Positions 34,844-42,905 are shown, counted from the first letter of the stretch. The stretch: DNA of 61,175 bases from an uncultured Blautia sp. (GCF_934424005.1 NZ_CAKRXI010000017.1:1-61175), one strand, 5' to 3'. Program-made: numbers and translations. The notes: a model not told the origin generated them from the sequence alone.

Positions 34844-35680
34844 ATGAAAAAAAGCAAAAAAAGAGTGATACCGGGATTTGGACTGACGATGGGTGTGACG
34901 ATCACTATGCTGAGTATTGTTGTTCTGATTCCGCTGGCGTCACTTGTAATCTATTCTTCCCAACTTGGGTTTAATGAATTTATTGAGGTTATAACCCGTA
35001 AAAGAATTTTATCCAGCTTTTATGTGAGTTTTATTACGGCTCTTGGAGCTTCTTTTGTAAATGCAGTGATGGGGCTGATCCTGGCATGGGTGCTGGTACG
35101 TTATGAATTTCCGGGAAAAAGGATCATGGATGGAATGATTGAGCTTCCATTTGCGCTTCCAACAGCAGTAGCAGGCATTTCTCTGACTTCCCTTACTTCG
35201 GATCAGGGACTGATCGGAAGCTTTTTTGCAAAGTTTGGAATTAAGCTTGCCTATACAAAGCTTGGAATTACATTTGCACTGATCTTTGTGGGGATTCCTT
35301 TTGTAGCGAGAGCTGTTCAGCCGGTTCTTGAGAAACTGGATGGTTCTTATGAAGAAGCGGCAAAAGTTATGGGTGCAAAGCCAGGCTATATTTTTCGAAG
35401 AGTGATTCTTCCGGAACTTTTACCGCCGCTTTTGACTGGAACCGGACTTGCATTTGGACGATGCCTGGGAGAATATGGAAGCGTTGTATTTATTGCAGGA
35501 AACAGACCGTATGAAACAGAGATCACACCATTGATCATTATGTCTGAATTACAGGAATTTGATTATAAAAGTGCCACATCCATTGCACTGGTTATGCTGG
35601 TGGCTTCATTCCTGATTCTGTTTCTGATGAACCTGATGCAGGCACGCAATTCAAAAAGACTGAGAGGAGGCAATGCGTGA
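34844..35680 (+). CDS. cysT: Sulfate ABC transporter permease CysT
   Basis: About 278 residues with six hydrophobic segments. It has the binding-protein-dependent permease EAA-type loop (YEEAAKVMGAKPGYIFRRVILPELLPPLLTG) and the sulfate-family end GRCLGEYGSVVFIAGNRPYETEITPLIIMSELQEFDY. Start: ATG at 34844 lies eight bases after GAGGAG; the in-frame GTG at 34835 overlaps that site. With CysW it forms the membrane channel. Confidence 0.94.
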   Translation: MKKSKKRVIPGFGLTMGVTITMLSIVVLIPLASLVIYSSQLGFNEFIEVITRKRILSSFYVSFITALGASFVNAVMGLILAWVLVRYEFPGKRIMDGMIELPFALPTAVAGISLTSLTSDQGLIGSFFAKFGIKLAYTKLGITFALIFVGIPFVARAVQPVLEKLDGSYEEAAKVMGAKPGYIFRRVILPELLPPLLTGTGLAFGRCLGEYGSVVFIAGNRPYETEITPLIIMSELQEFDYKSATSIALVMLVASFLILFLMNLMQARNSKRLRGGNA

Positions 35681-36504
35681 TGGGTAAGAAAAAAGAATCA
35701 AAACTGGTCAAATATCTGCTGATCGGAATCAGCATTTTCTTTCTTTTTGTTATGCTGGTGCTTCCTTTGTTTGTAGTTGTAACGGAGGCATTGAAAAAAG
35801 GATGGCAGGTTTATGTGGAAGCGGTGACAGATTCTTATACGATCGCTGCACTGATGCTGACGTTAAAAGCAACAGTCATAGCGGTATTATGTAACACTGT
35901 TTTGGGCTTATGTGCAGCCTGGGCAGTGACGCGATTTCAGTTTAAAGGGAAAAAATTTCTGACGACTCTGATCGATGTACCAGTCACGGTTTCGCCGATC
36001 ATTGCAGGTCTGATCTATCTTCTTGTATTTGGAAAACAGAGCATTCTTTATCCGTATCTGCAAAAAGCAAATATCCAGATCGTATTTGCTGTTCCGGGAA
36101 TCATTCTGGCGACTGTATTTGTAACATTTCCATTTGTTTTTCGTGAACTGCTTCCGGTACTGGAGTCGATTGGAACGGATGAGGAAGAAGCAGCAGCACT
36201 TATGGGAGCAAAAGGATGGACGATTTTTTCAAAAATAACATTTCCACATATCAAATGGGCGCTGTTGTATGGAATCGTACTCTGTACTGCAAGAGCCATG
36301 GGGGAATTTGGCGCAGTATCTGTACTGTCAGGTCATCTCAGGGGACTGACGAATACATTGCCGCTGCATGTAGAAATTTTATTTAATGAATTCCAGTATG
36401 TTCCGGCATTTGCTGTATCATCAATTCTGGTAATCATGGCAATTATTCTTCTGGTCATTCGAAGCATCATGGAGTATAAAGGCAAAAAAGAGGAGGAAGC
36501 ATAA
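35680..36504 (+). CDS. cysW: Sulfate ABC transporter permease CysW
   Basis: About 274 residues, six hydrophobic segments. It has the CysW family blocks FVVVTEALKKGWQVYVEAV, LIDVPVTVSPIIAGLIYLLVFG, the EAA loop DEEEAAALMGAKGWTIFSKITFPHIKWALLYG and ARAMGEFGAVSVLSGHLRG. The ATG at 35680 lies nine bases after AGGAGG and overlaps the cysT stop by one base; a GTG at 35677 directly before it is an alternative. It shares its last base with the start of cysA. Confidence 0.94.
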   Translation: MGKKKESKLVKYLLIGISIFFLFVMLVLPLFVVVTEALKKGWQVYVEAVTDSYTIAALMLTLKATVIAVLCNTVLGLCAAWAVTRFQFKGKKFLTTLIDVPVTVSPIIAGLIYLLVFGKQSILYPYLQKANIQIVFAVPGIILATVFVTFPFVFRELLPVLESIGTDEEEAAALMGAKGWTIFSKITFPHIKWALLYGIVLCTARAMGEFGAVSVLSGHLRGLTNTLPLHVEILFNEFQYVPAFAVSSILVIMAIILLVIRSIMEYKGKKEEEA

Positions 36505-37562
36505 TGTACGTGGAATTAAAAGATATCAATAAAACCTTTGGGGACTATAAAGCTTCAGATCATGTTTCCTTCGGGATTGAGAAAGGAAAACTGATCGGTC
36601 TGCTTGGACCAAGTGGAAGTGGAAAAACGACAATACTACGTATGATTGCGGGACTGGAACAGCCAGACAGCGGGGAGATCATTATTGACGGAAAAGTAGT
36701 GAATGATATACCGGCAAGCGAACGTGGAATAGGATTTGTATTTCAAAGTTATGCGTTATTTCGTTACATGACAGTTTATGACAATATTGCATTTGGTCTG
36801 AAAGTACAGAAAGCGGATAAAACCTATATTAAAAAAAGAGTAACGGAATTGATTGAACTGATCGGACTGAAAGGACTTGAAAAAAGATATCCAAGTCAAC
36901 TTTCCGGTGGTCAGAGACAGAGAGTGGCTTTTGCGAGAGCTCTTGCACCAAATCCGCAGCTTCTTCTGTTGGATGAGCCGTTTGCAGCGATTGATGCAAA
37001 AATCCGACAGGAACTTCGTACATGGTTGAAGGATATGATTGAAAAACTTGGGATCACCAGTATTTTTGTTACGCATGACCAGGATGAGGCAATTGAAGTG
37101 GCAGATGAGATCATTATTACAAACCGGGGACATATTGAACAGAAAGGCAGCCCGGTAGAGGTATATCAGAGTCCTGAAACTGCTTTTAGTGCGTCTTTTT
37201 TTGGACAGGCGGCTACAGTCAGGGATTATCATGTCTTCAATTACTTTGAAGATATTCCGGGTGCAGAATATGCAATTGTACGTCCTGAGTTTGTAAAGGT
37301 GACCAGAAAAAATGAAGTACAGAAATACAAAAGTTCTGCATCGGAAGCAGATGTTGAACGTGTGGCCTTCAGAGGCAGTTATTTTGAACTTCAGCTGAAA
37401 CTTGGAGAAGTTGTGCTGTCTGCAAGAAGAGGACTGGATGAACCCCTGGTCCGTCAGGGAGAAAAAGTGGATGTGTTTGTACAGCGGCTTTTTGTAATAA
37501 AAGAAAACAAAGTATATGCACTGGAGAACAGCTCTGCAAGAGAAGATTATCTTGTAATCTGA
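36504..37562 (+). CDS. cysA: Sulfate ABC transporter ATP-binding protein CysA
   Basis: 352 residues. Walker A GPSGSGKTTI, Q-loop FVFQSYALF, signature LSGGQRQRVAFARAL, Walker B LLLDEPFAAIDA, H-loop FVTHDQDEA. A C-terminal ~110-residue TOBE-like regulatory domain (YAIVRPEFVKV) is typical of CysA/MalK ATPases. It powers sulfate import. GAGGAGG precedes the ATG. The next gene has its own promoter 10-40 bases downstream. Confidence 0.94.
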   Translation: MYVELKDINKTFGDYKASDHVSFGIEKGKLIGLLGPSGSGKTTILRMIAGLEQPDSGEIIIDGKVVNDIPASERGIGFVFQSYALFRYMTVYDNIAFGLKVQKADKTYIKKRVTELIELIGLKGLEKRYPSQLSGGQRQRVAFARALAPNPQLLLLDEPFAAIDAKIRQELRTWLKDMIEKLGITSIFVTHDQDEAIEVADEIIITNRGHIEQKGSPVEVYQSPETAFSASFFGQAATVRDYHVFNYFEDIPGAEYAIVRPEFVKVTRKNEVQKYKSSASEADVERVAFRGSYFELQLKLGEVVLSARRGLDEPLVRQGEKVDVFVQRLFVIKENKVYALENSSAREDYLVI

Positions 37563-37572
37563 TGATTGACAC

Positions 37573-37604
37573 TTGTTTTCCCTATAACCTTGTGGTATAA
37601 TAGG
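37573..37604 (+). promoter_or_regulatory. Promoter and inverted repeat ahead of the cysteine-bearing Rrf2 gene
   Basis: TTGTTT (37573-37578), 17 bases, TATAAT (37596-37601). CCTATAACC and GGTATAATAGG (37581-37604) form an imperfect inverted repeat covering the -10, resembling Rrf2-type operators, so autoregulation is likely. A TTGACA at 37566 is present but badly spaced. Confidence 0.55.
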
Positions 37605-37621
37605 TTTATGGAGGAGATTTC

Positions 37622-38053
37622 ATGAAGATATCAACGAGAGGACGTTATGCGATCCGCGTTATGCTGGATCTTGCAGAACATAATAATGGAGAGTATATTC
37701 CATTAATGGACATTGCGAAAAGACAGGAGATTTCTGAGAAATATCTCGAGTCCATTGTTTCTGTCTTGAGCAAACAGAAATTTGTCAAAGCGCTTCGAGG
37801 AAAAGGTGGAGGGTATCGCCTGGTCAGGACTCCTGCTGAATATACGATCGGAAGTATCCTGCGTATCACGGAAGGTTCAATGGCACCGGTTGCCTGTCTG
37901 GATGATCATCCGAATCAGTGCGAGAGAGCGTCATCCTGCAAAACACTGCAGATGTGGGAAGGTTTCTATAAGCTGCTCAATGAATATTTTGACGGAATTA
38001 CTTTGGAAGACCTTCTGGAGCAGAGCACAGATACAGGAGACTATGTAATCTGA
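37622..38053 (+). CDS. Rrf2-family regulator with Fe-S type cysteines (IscR-like)
   Basis: 143 residues. Winged helix MKISTRGRYAIRVMLDLAEH, YLESIVSVLSKQKFVKALRGKGGGYRL, followed by Cys92, Cys100 and Cys106, the cysteine trio that holds a [2Fe-2S] cluster in IscR-like proteins. GGAGG lies close before the ATG. It is placed between the sulfate transporter and the sulfur-carrier operon and may sense Fe-S status or sulfur supply, in contrast to the cysteine-poor Rrf2 at 30836. IscR cluster genes (iscS/iscU) are not in the window. Confidence 0.9.
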   Translation: MKISTRGRYAIRVMLDLAEHNNGEYIPLMDIAKRQEISEKYLESIVSVLSKQKFVKALRGKGGGYRLVRTPAEYTIGSILRITEGSMAPVACLDDHPNQCERASSCKTLQMWEGFYKLLNEYFDGITLEDLLEQSTDTGDYVI

Positions 38054-38109
38054 TGAATAGCGCGGAACAAAGGGCAGATCAGAATAAGTAAAATAGCTGT
38101 CGGATCAAG

Positions 38110-38149
38110 AGAACAGAACTGTCAGAAGTACAGTGGCTGTTCTTTTTTT
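38110..38149 (+). terminator. Terminator after the IscR-like gene
   Basis: AGAACAG / CTGTTCT with inner ACTGT / ACAGT, followed by seven T. Confidence 0.88.
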
Positions 38150-38199
38150 CTGCGGAATAAAGTTTAAAATTGTAAATTTATAGAAAAAATGGAAAAAAG

Positions 38200-38247
38200 C
38201 ATACATTACCTATTGACATGGTATGTTTATAGGTATATAGTAATACC
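38200..38247 (+). promoter_or_regulatory. Promoter of the sulfur-carrier operon with operator-like repeats
   Basis: TTGACA (38213-38218), 17 bases, TATAGT (38236-38241). CATAC-N16-GTATG (38200-38225) has the same spacing as the outer repeat at cysK, and TATGTT at 38222-38227 matches one half of AACATA-N9-TATGTT, though the other half (TACCTA) has two mismatches. GGTAT...ATACC (38232-38247) overlaps the -10. Probably in the same sulfur regulon, but weaker than the cysK and sbp sites. Confidence 0.6.
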
Positions 38248-38279
38248 AACACAAATGAAAAGAAAAAAGGAGCACAGGA

Positions 38280-39533
38280 ATGAAAGAATACGGTTTTAAT
38301 ACAACTTTGCTTCATGGGACAGAGGGTAACAATCCTCACGGTGCGACACAGGTACCGATCTACCAGTCCAGTGCATTCCGTCATGATACAGCTGAGGAAC
38401 TTGAGAAAATCTTTTCAAATAAAATGGCTGGGTATTCTTACACAAGAATCAACAACCCGACAATAGAATCTTTTGAAAAAAGGATGGCAAAGCTTGAAGG
38501 CGGGATTGGAAGTGTGGCGTGTTCTTCCGGCATGGCGGCACTTAGCATGGCTCTTATGAATGTCCTTCAGAGAGGAGACCATGTTGTTGCAGCAGCTGGC
38601 TTATATGGAGGAACTGTGGAACTTCTGGATGAGCTGAAGGCATATGGTATTACAACAACTTATGTAAAAGTCAATACACCGCAGGCTTTTGAGGCGGAAA
38701 TCACCCCTGAGACCAGAGCTGTTTTTGCTGAGACGATCGGAAATCCGAAACTGGATGTCACGGATATTCAGGGAGTTGCAGAAATTGCACATAAATATGG
38801 AATTCCATTTCTTGTGGATAATACAGTAGCGACACCTTATCTGATCAATCCATTGAAACTTGGAGCAGATGTAGTTATTCATTCCTCTTCTAAATATATC
38901 AATGGAAGCAGTGATGCAATCAGTGGTATACTGATAAGCGGCGGAAAGTTTAAATGGGATGCAGATAAATATCCAGGAATGAAAGAATTCAAAAAGTTTG
39001 GACCTTTTGCTTATCTTGCTAAATTGCGAAACGGATTGTTTCGAAGCATGGGAGCCTGTCTGGCACCACAGAATGCTTTTCTCAATAATCTTGGACTTGA
39101 AACACTTGGACTTCGAATGCAGTGCCACTGTAGTAACGCCATGGAGCTGGCGGAGTTCCTGAATGGATTAGGACACGGCATTACGGTTTCCTATCCGGGT
39201 CTTAAGGAACATCCATATCATGAGATTGCGGCAAAACAGTTCCATGGTGGATTTGGAGCGATCATTACATTAAGAACAGGAAACAAAGAAAGAGCTTTTC
39301 AGATATTAAATGAATTGAAAATTCCATGGCTGGTTTCCAATATTGGAGATACCAAGACACTAGTGATTCATCCATCGAGTACGATAGCAGCTCATTTGTC
39401 ACAGGAGGAAAAAGAACTCTCAGGAGTTTATGATGATATGATTCGAATCAGTGTCGGAATTGAAGATATAGAAGATTTGAAAGAAGATTTCAAAAGAGTA
39501 ATAGAAGGAGATGACGAAAATGGCAAAAGTTGA
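38280..39533 (+). CDS. metY: O-acetylhomoserine sulfhydrylase-type PLP enzyme, second copy
   Basis: 417 residues. Cys/Met-metabolism PLP family: NTTLLHGTEGNNPHGATQVPIYQSSAFRHD, YSYTRINNPTIESFEKRMAKLEGG, CSSGMAALSMA, the PLP lysine in HSSSKYINGSSDAISG and GDTKTLVIHPSSTIAAHLS. It differs from the first MetY in length and in the lysine-flanking sequence. As the first gene of an operon with a ThiS-like carrier, E1-like enzyme and JAMM protease, its sulfur donor may be a protein thiocarboxylate rather than free sulfide, as for MetY in Wolinella. A cystathionine gamma-synthase or lyase activity is an alternative. AAGGAG precedes the ATG. Confidence 0.88.
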   Translation: MKEYGFNTTLLHGTEGNNPHGATQVPIYQSSAFRHDTAEELEKIFSNKMAGYSYTRINNPTIESFEKRMAKLEGGIGSVACSSGMAALSMALMNVLQRGDHVVAAAGLYGGTVELLDELKAYGITTTYVKVNTPQAFEAEITPETRAVFAETIGNPKLDVTDIQGVAEIAHKYGIPFLVDNTVATPYLINPLKLGADVVIHSSSKYINGSSDAISGILISGGKFKWDADKYPGMKEFKKFGPFAYLAKLRNGLFRSMGACLAPQNAFLNNLGLETLGLRMQCHCSNAMELAEFLNGLGHGITVSYPGLKEHPYHEIAAKQFHGGFGAIITLRTGNKERAFQILNELKIPWLVSNIGDTKTLVIHPSSTIAAHLSQEEKELSGVYDDMIRISVGIEDIEDLKEDFKRVIEGDDENGKS

Positions 39534-40383
39534 TTACGCAACCTTAAAAAAAGGCGGATTTATGCGCCAGAAACAGAAAAATAATTTTTCACTCAGACTT
39601 GCCTGCGTTGGTGGAGCTCTTACGGCAGAGAACCTCAAAAAGATTGCGGAAGTTGCAGAAAAATACGGAGATGGATATGTTCATCTGACTTCCAGACAGG
39701 GAGTTGAGATTCCTTTTATTAAATTAGACGATATTGATGATGTAACAGCAGAGCTTGCCAAAGGTGGATGTCGTCCGGGTGTCTGTGGACCGAGAGTCCG
39801 CACGGTAACAGCCTGTCAGGGCAATGCAGTCTGTCCAAGTGGAAATATCAACAGTTATGACATCGCAGTTAAATTAAACGAAAGATATTTTGGACGAGAA
39901 CTTCCTCACAAATTTAAATTTGGTGTAACGGGATGTCAGAACAACTGCCTCAAAGCAGAAGAAAATGATGTTGGGATCAAGGGAGCAGCACAGATCAGCT
40001 GGAAAGAAGATACCTGTATTCATTGTGGTGTCTGCGAAAAGGCATGTCGTGAAGAAGCAATTTCTTTTCAGGATGATAAACTGATCATCGATAATGAAAA
40101 ATGCAATTATTGTGGCAGATGTGCAAAATCCTGTCCGGTAGATGCATGGGATGTAAATGAAGCATTTCTTGTATCGTTTGGTGGTACTTTTGGAAATCAT
40201 ATCAGTAAGGGAAGAGAATTCCTTCCACTGATCACTTCTGAAGAGCAGCTGTTCCGTGTGACAGATGCAGCCATCCAGTTTTTTGCAGATCATGCAAATG
40301 CAGGAGAGCGATTCAAATTTACAATTGATCGAGTTGGAGAAGAAAAACTGTACGAAGTACTGAAAGGAGCTTATGATGGCTGA
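39520..40383 (+). CDS. Short sirohaem sulfite reductase-like protein with two [4Fe-4S] ferredoxin motifs
   Basis: About 287 residues. Half-domain FVGGA-type N-terminus (FSLRLACVGGALTAENLKKIAEVAEKYGDGYVHLTSRQGVEIPF), then Cys99/Cys105 (C-x5-C) and Cys139/Cys143 (C-x3-C), the sirohaem-[4Fe-4S] ligand pattern. Two ferredoxin motifs follow (Cys166-169-172-176 and 195-198-201-205). This compact layout resembles AsrC and similar anaerobic enzymes that reduce sulfite to sulfide with electrons from ferredoxin. Sirohaem can come from the hem/sir genes in this window. Start: ATG at 39520 lies nine bases after GAAGGAG; the gene overlaps the end of the previous one. It could also reduce nitrite, but the context is all sulfur. 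Confidence 0.88.
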   Translation: MAKVDYATLKKGGFMRQKQKNNFSLRLACVGGALTAENLKKIAEVAEKYGDGYVHLTSRQGVEIPFIKLDDIDDVTAELAKGGCRPGVCGPRVRTVTACQGNAVCPSGNINSYDIAVKLNERYFGRELPHKFKFGVTGCQNNCLKAEENDVGIKGAAQISWKEDTCIHCGVCEKACREEAISFQDDKLIIDNEKCNYCGRCAKSCPVDAWDVNEAFLVSFGGTFGNHISKGREFLPLITSEEQLFRVTDAAIQFFADHANAGERFKFTIDRVGEEKLYEVLKGAYDG

Positions 40384-40624
40384 TTATAAAATTGATGATA
40401 CCGTAGATATTACGGATGTTGTATGTCCGGTAACATTTGTAAAAGCAAAGGTTGCGCTGGAGGAACTTGATGACGGACAGATTCTTGCTGTTCGTATGAA
40501 TAATGGAGAACCGGTACAGAATGTTCCGAGAAGTATTAAAGAAGAAGGACATCAGATTCTGAAACTGGAAGACAATGGGGATGATACATTTACCCTGATC
40601 GTTAAGAAAGTAGAGGATGAATGA
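40376..40624 (+). CDS. TusA/SirA-like sulfur carrier
   Basis: 82 residues. TusA fold with the persulfide cysteine in the C-P-x-T motif (ITDVVCPVTFVKAKVALEEL, Cys17) and GEPVQNVPRSIKEEGHQIL. TusA proteins carry sulfur as a persulfide between enzymes. The gene overlaps the sulfite reductase gene by eight bases and is followed at once by a thioredoxin-like gene. It may pass sulfur from the reductase toward the ThiS-like carrier or another acceptor; the direction is inference. Confidence 0.9.
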   Translation: MADYKIDDTVDITDVVCPVTFVKAKVALEELDDGQILAVRMNNGEPVQNVPRSIKEEGHQILKLEDNGDDTFTLIVKKVEDE

Positions 40625-40625
40625 T

Positions 40626-40943
40626 ATGGCACTCAGAATCAATGCAGAGAATTTCGAAGAAAAAGTGTTAAAAGCAGATAAGCCGGTCCTCGTTGATTTT
40701 TACTCTGATACCTGTATTCCATGCAAACAGATGGCAGGAATACTTGGGGATATTGAAGATGAAAATGAGGATGCTGTTTATATCTATAAAGTTAACGTCA
40801 ACTATGATAAAGGATTGGCAGAAGAATACAAGGTCATGTCTGCACCGACTGTGATTTGTTTTGTGAACGGAGAACAGAAGGGGAAAGTAGTCGGACTGAA
40901 AGAACAGGAAGAAGTAGAAGCACTGTTTGAAGAATATCTTTGA
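40626..40943 (+). CDS. Thioredoxin-like protein (CIPC active site)
   Basis: 105 residues. Thioredoxin fold with FYSDTCIPCKQMAGIL (Cys30, Cys33) in place of WCGPC, the cis-proline region SAPTVICFVNG and a short C-terminal helix. The CIPC motif lacks the usual tryptophan-glycine pair, so its redox potential or partner probably differs from housekeeping thioredoxin. In this operon it may reduce APS reductase or the persulfide carrier. Start: ATG at 40626 lies one base after the tusA-like stop, with AGAGGA eight bases upstream. Confidence 0.9.
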   Translation: MALRINAENFEEKVLKADKPVLVDFYSDTCIPCKQMAGILGDIEDENEDAVYIYKVNVNYDKGLAEEYKVMSAPTVICFVNGEQKGKVVGLKEQEEVEALFEEYL

Positions 40944-41003
40944 TAAGTTTATTTAATAAGTTTATGTGTGTGTGATCAAATATATAAAAGGAGAATAATC
41001 ATT

Positions 41004-41213
41004 ATGTTTATCAAAGTAGCAGGAGAAAAGAAAGAATATCCGGAAGGACTTACAGTTAAAGAACTGATTGAGAAAGAGGATGTAGAAACACCACAGTATG
41101 TTACAGTAACTATCAATGATGAATTCGTAGAAAGTGGAGCTTTTGAATCCACAGAAGTGAAAGACGGTGATGAAATCGAATTCCTGTACTTCATGGGAGG
41201 AGGAGCAAGATAA
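41004..41213 (+). CDS. ThiS/MoaD-like sulfur carrier with masked C-terminus (HcyS-like)
   Basis: 69 residues, beta-grasp (ubiquitin-like) fold: FIKVAGEKKEYPEGLTVKEL, TVTINDEFVES, VKDGDEIEFLYFMGGGAR. Working ThiS/MoaD carriers end in Gly-Gly; this one ends Gly65-Gly66-Gly67-Ala68-Arg69, so two residues must be removed before the tail can be adenylated and turned into a thiocarboxylate. The JAMM protease encoded at 42465 has all residues needed for that. Wolinella HcyS likewise carries an extra C-terminal residue removed by HcyD. Start: ATG at 41004 follows AAGGAG by ten bases. Its stop overlaps the next gene's start (TAATG). A role in thiazole synthesis is less likely since no thi genes are near. 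Confidence 0.9.
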   Translation: MFIKVAGEKKEYPEGLTVKELIEKEDVETPQYVTVTINDEFVESGAFESTEVKDGDEIEFLYFMGGGAR

Positions 41214-42019
41214 TGGCATTTACGAATGAACAGTTAGAGCGTTATTCCCGTCATATCATCCTCAAAGAGGTTGGTGCCAAAGGACAGAAAAAACTCCTGA
41301 ACGCCAGTGTACTGATTATTGGGGCAGGCGGACTTGGAGCACCGGCAGCTATGTATCTGGCGGCAGCAGGTGTAGGAACGATCGGAATTGCCGATGCGGA
41401 TGAAGTTGATCTTTCCAATCTTCAGAGACAGGTTATCCATACAACAGCAGACCTTGGAAAAGCAAAAGTAAAGTCGGCAAAAGAAACCATGCAGGCAATC
41501 AATCCGGATGTCAAAGTCAATACATACCGCAAGTTCATCACATCCGAGAATATCATGGATATCATCAAAGACTACGACTTTATTATTGACGGAACCGATA
41601 ACTTTCCGGCAAAATTCCTGATCAATGATGCCTGTGTCATGGCACAGAAACCGTTCTCTCATGCAGGAATCATCCGTTTCAAAGGCCAGCTTATGACCTA
41701 TGTTCCAGGAGAAGGACCATGTTATAGATGTGTATTTAAAGATCCGCCGCCGAAGGACGCAGTACCGACATGTAAACAGGCCGGCGTTATCGGAGCTATG
41801 GGGGGAGTCATCGGAAGCCTTCAGGCAATGGAAGCAATCAAATACATTATCGGCAAAGGAGAACTTCTCACAGGAAGACTTCTTACCTATGATGCACTGT
41901 CTATGACTTTCCGTACCATTAAACTTCCAAAGAACCATGACTGCCCGGTATGCGGTGATCATCCTACTATCACGAAGCTGATTGATTACGAGCAGGCCGA
42001 GTGTGACATGCATATGTAA
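41213..42019 (+). CDS. ThiF/MoeB-like E1 activating enzyme (HcyF-like)
   Basis: 268 residues. Rossmann ATP site IIGAGGLGAP (residues 36-44), the adenylation region DADEVDLSNLQRQVIH, two zinc cysteine pairs (Cys170/Cys173 CYRC; Cys244/Cys247 CPVC) and Cys187 in VPTCKQAGVIG, the position of the sulfur-transfer cysteine in ThiF. It adenylates the C-terminal glycine of a ThiS-like carrier and supports its conversion to the thiocarboxylate. It overlaps the carrier gene by one base, a strong sign of partnership. No rhodanese domain is fused. The last four codons and stop form part of the arm of hairpin element E4. Confidence 0.93.
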   Translation: MAFTNEQLERYSRHIILKEVGAKGQKKLLNASVLIIGAGGLGAPAAMYLAAAGVGTIGIADADEVDLSNLQRQVIHTTADLGKAKVKSAKETMQAINPDVKVNTYRKFITSENIMDIIKDYDFIIDGTDNFPAKFLINDACVMAQKPFSHAGIIRFKGQLMTYVPGEGPCYRCVFKDPPPKDAVPTCKQAGVIGAMGGVIGSLQAMEAIKYIIGKGELLTGRLLTYDALSMTFRTIKLPKNHDCPVCGDHPTITKLIDYEQAECDMHM

Positions 42020-42201
42020 GATTTGCGTGTTCACGTGTGTCGGATCAAATATTTCATCGAAGACACGCTTTCGCTGCCTTCGACTGGCAGCGGATACTAA
42101 GGGATTAAAAAACAATCCCTAAGTACCGGCCGTCTCAGAGCGTCTTCTCTCGAAATATTTATCCACACACTGAGTGCCCCGCAATCTTACATATGGCATG
42201 T
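42006..42201. repeat. Large imperfect hairpin element E4 (196 bases), starting inside the thiF-like gene
   Basis: Left arm ACATG-CATATGTAAGATT-GCG pairs with the right arm ending CGCAATCTTACATATGGCATGT; pairing continues inward (GTGTGT, AAATATTTC, GAAGAC, TAAGGGATT). The left arm includes the last codons and stop codon of the thiF-like gene. Its inner arms GAAGACACGCT-TCGCTGCCTTCGA and AGACGCTCTGAGA-GG-CGGTACTTAGGGA recur, with arms exchanged, in E5. It lies inside an operon and would be transcribed. No reading frame of note. Confidence 0.82.
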
Positions 42202-42286
42202 AGTAGAAAAAAGAAAAAACATACAAATTAAAAAAGCGTGCAGGTAGTAAAAACGCAGTGAACGCGATATCTGGACGACGAATATA

Positions 42287-42446
42287 TCTTCGATAAACAG
42301 TATGTAAATAATCAATTCACAAGAAGATGCTCTGAGATGGTCGGTACTTAGGGACCGTATTGTGGTCACTTATGTACCGCTACCAATCGAAGGCAGCGAG
42401 AGCGTGTCTTCGGTGAATTGATTATTATACATACGTAACTCGAAGA
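42287..42446. repeat. Large imperfect hairpin element E5 (160 bases), related to E4
   Basis: Outer arms TCTTCGA / TCGAAGA, then GTATGTA-AATAATCAATTCAC pairing with GTGAATTGATTATT-TACATAC, then inner blocks and GACC / GGTC near the tip. The left inner arm matches the right inner arm of E4 and vice versa, so E5 is a rearranged inverted relative of E4. Between E4 and E5 (42202-42286) I see nothing. The two elements fill the 445-base gap before the JAMM protease gene. Confidence 0.8.
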
Positions 42447-42460
42447 CATCGAGGAGTCTT
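42443..42460 (+). promoter_or_regulatory. Small hairpin with the JAMM gene's ribosome binding site in its loop
   Basis: AAGAC (42443-42447) and GTCTT (42456-42460) can pair, leaving most of GAGGAG (42451-42456) in the loop. The left strand also belongs to the outer arm of E5 (42440-42446), so the small and the large hairpin exclude each other. A translational switch is possible but speculative. Confidence 0.3.
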
Positions 42461-42464
42461 ATAT

Positions 42465-42887
42465 ATGATAAAATTATATTTGAAGAAATCGGATTACACT
42501 ACCATCCTGGAGCACTGCACCGCCGGCCTTCCAAATGAATCCTGCGGCCTCCTTGCAGGAACAGAAGAAGACGAGGAGATCACCGTCACGAAGGTCTATC
42601 TCCTCACAAATGTGGATGCCAGCAGAGAACATTTTTCCATGGATCCCAAAGAGCAGCTTGCAGCGCTCAAAGATGCCAGAGCAAACGGATACAAGATCAT
42701 CGGAAACTTCCATTCCCATCCGGAATCCCCATCTCGCCCATCCGAAGAAGACAAACGCCTGGCATTTGACCCGACCATTGAATACCTTATCCTCTCCCTT
42801 ATGGAAGAAGGAAATCCGGTACTCAAAGCATTCGGAATCGACAAAGAAAAAAATGTCACGATCCACGAGATCGAGATCACAGAATAA
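42465..42887 (+). CDS. JAMM/MPN+ (M67) metalloprotease (HcyD-like)
   Basis: 140 residues, a single JAMM domain. Catalytic Glu25 in LPNESCGLL and the zinc motif His83-x-His85-x7-Ser93-x2-Asp96 (GNFHSHPESPSRPSEEDKRLAFDP) are complete, so it should be active. Bacterial stand-alone JAMM proteins such as QbsD, Mec+ and HcyD trim residues after the di-glycine of ThiS-like carriers; the carrier at 41004 has just such an extension (Ala-Arg). GAGGAG lies eight bases before the ATG. It is separated from the thiF-like gene by two giant hairpins but is followed within 18 bases by aprA. Confidence 0.93.
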   Translation: MIKLYLKKSDYTTILEHCTAGLPNESCGLLAGTEEDEEITVTKVYLLTNVDASREHFSMDPKEQLAALKDARANGYKIIGNFHSHPESPSRPSEEDKRLAFDPTIEYLILSLMEEGNPVLKAFGIDKEKNVTIHEIEITE

Positions 42888-42905
42888 AGTAAGGAAGAAA
42901 AAACC

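Noticed and set aside
42020..42464. CRISPR-like repeats
   Set aside because: The repeated blocks are inverted, only two copies, and there is no regular spacer pattern.
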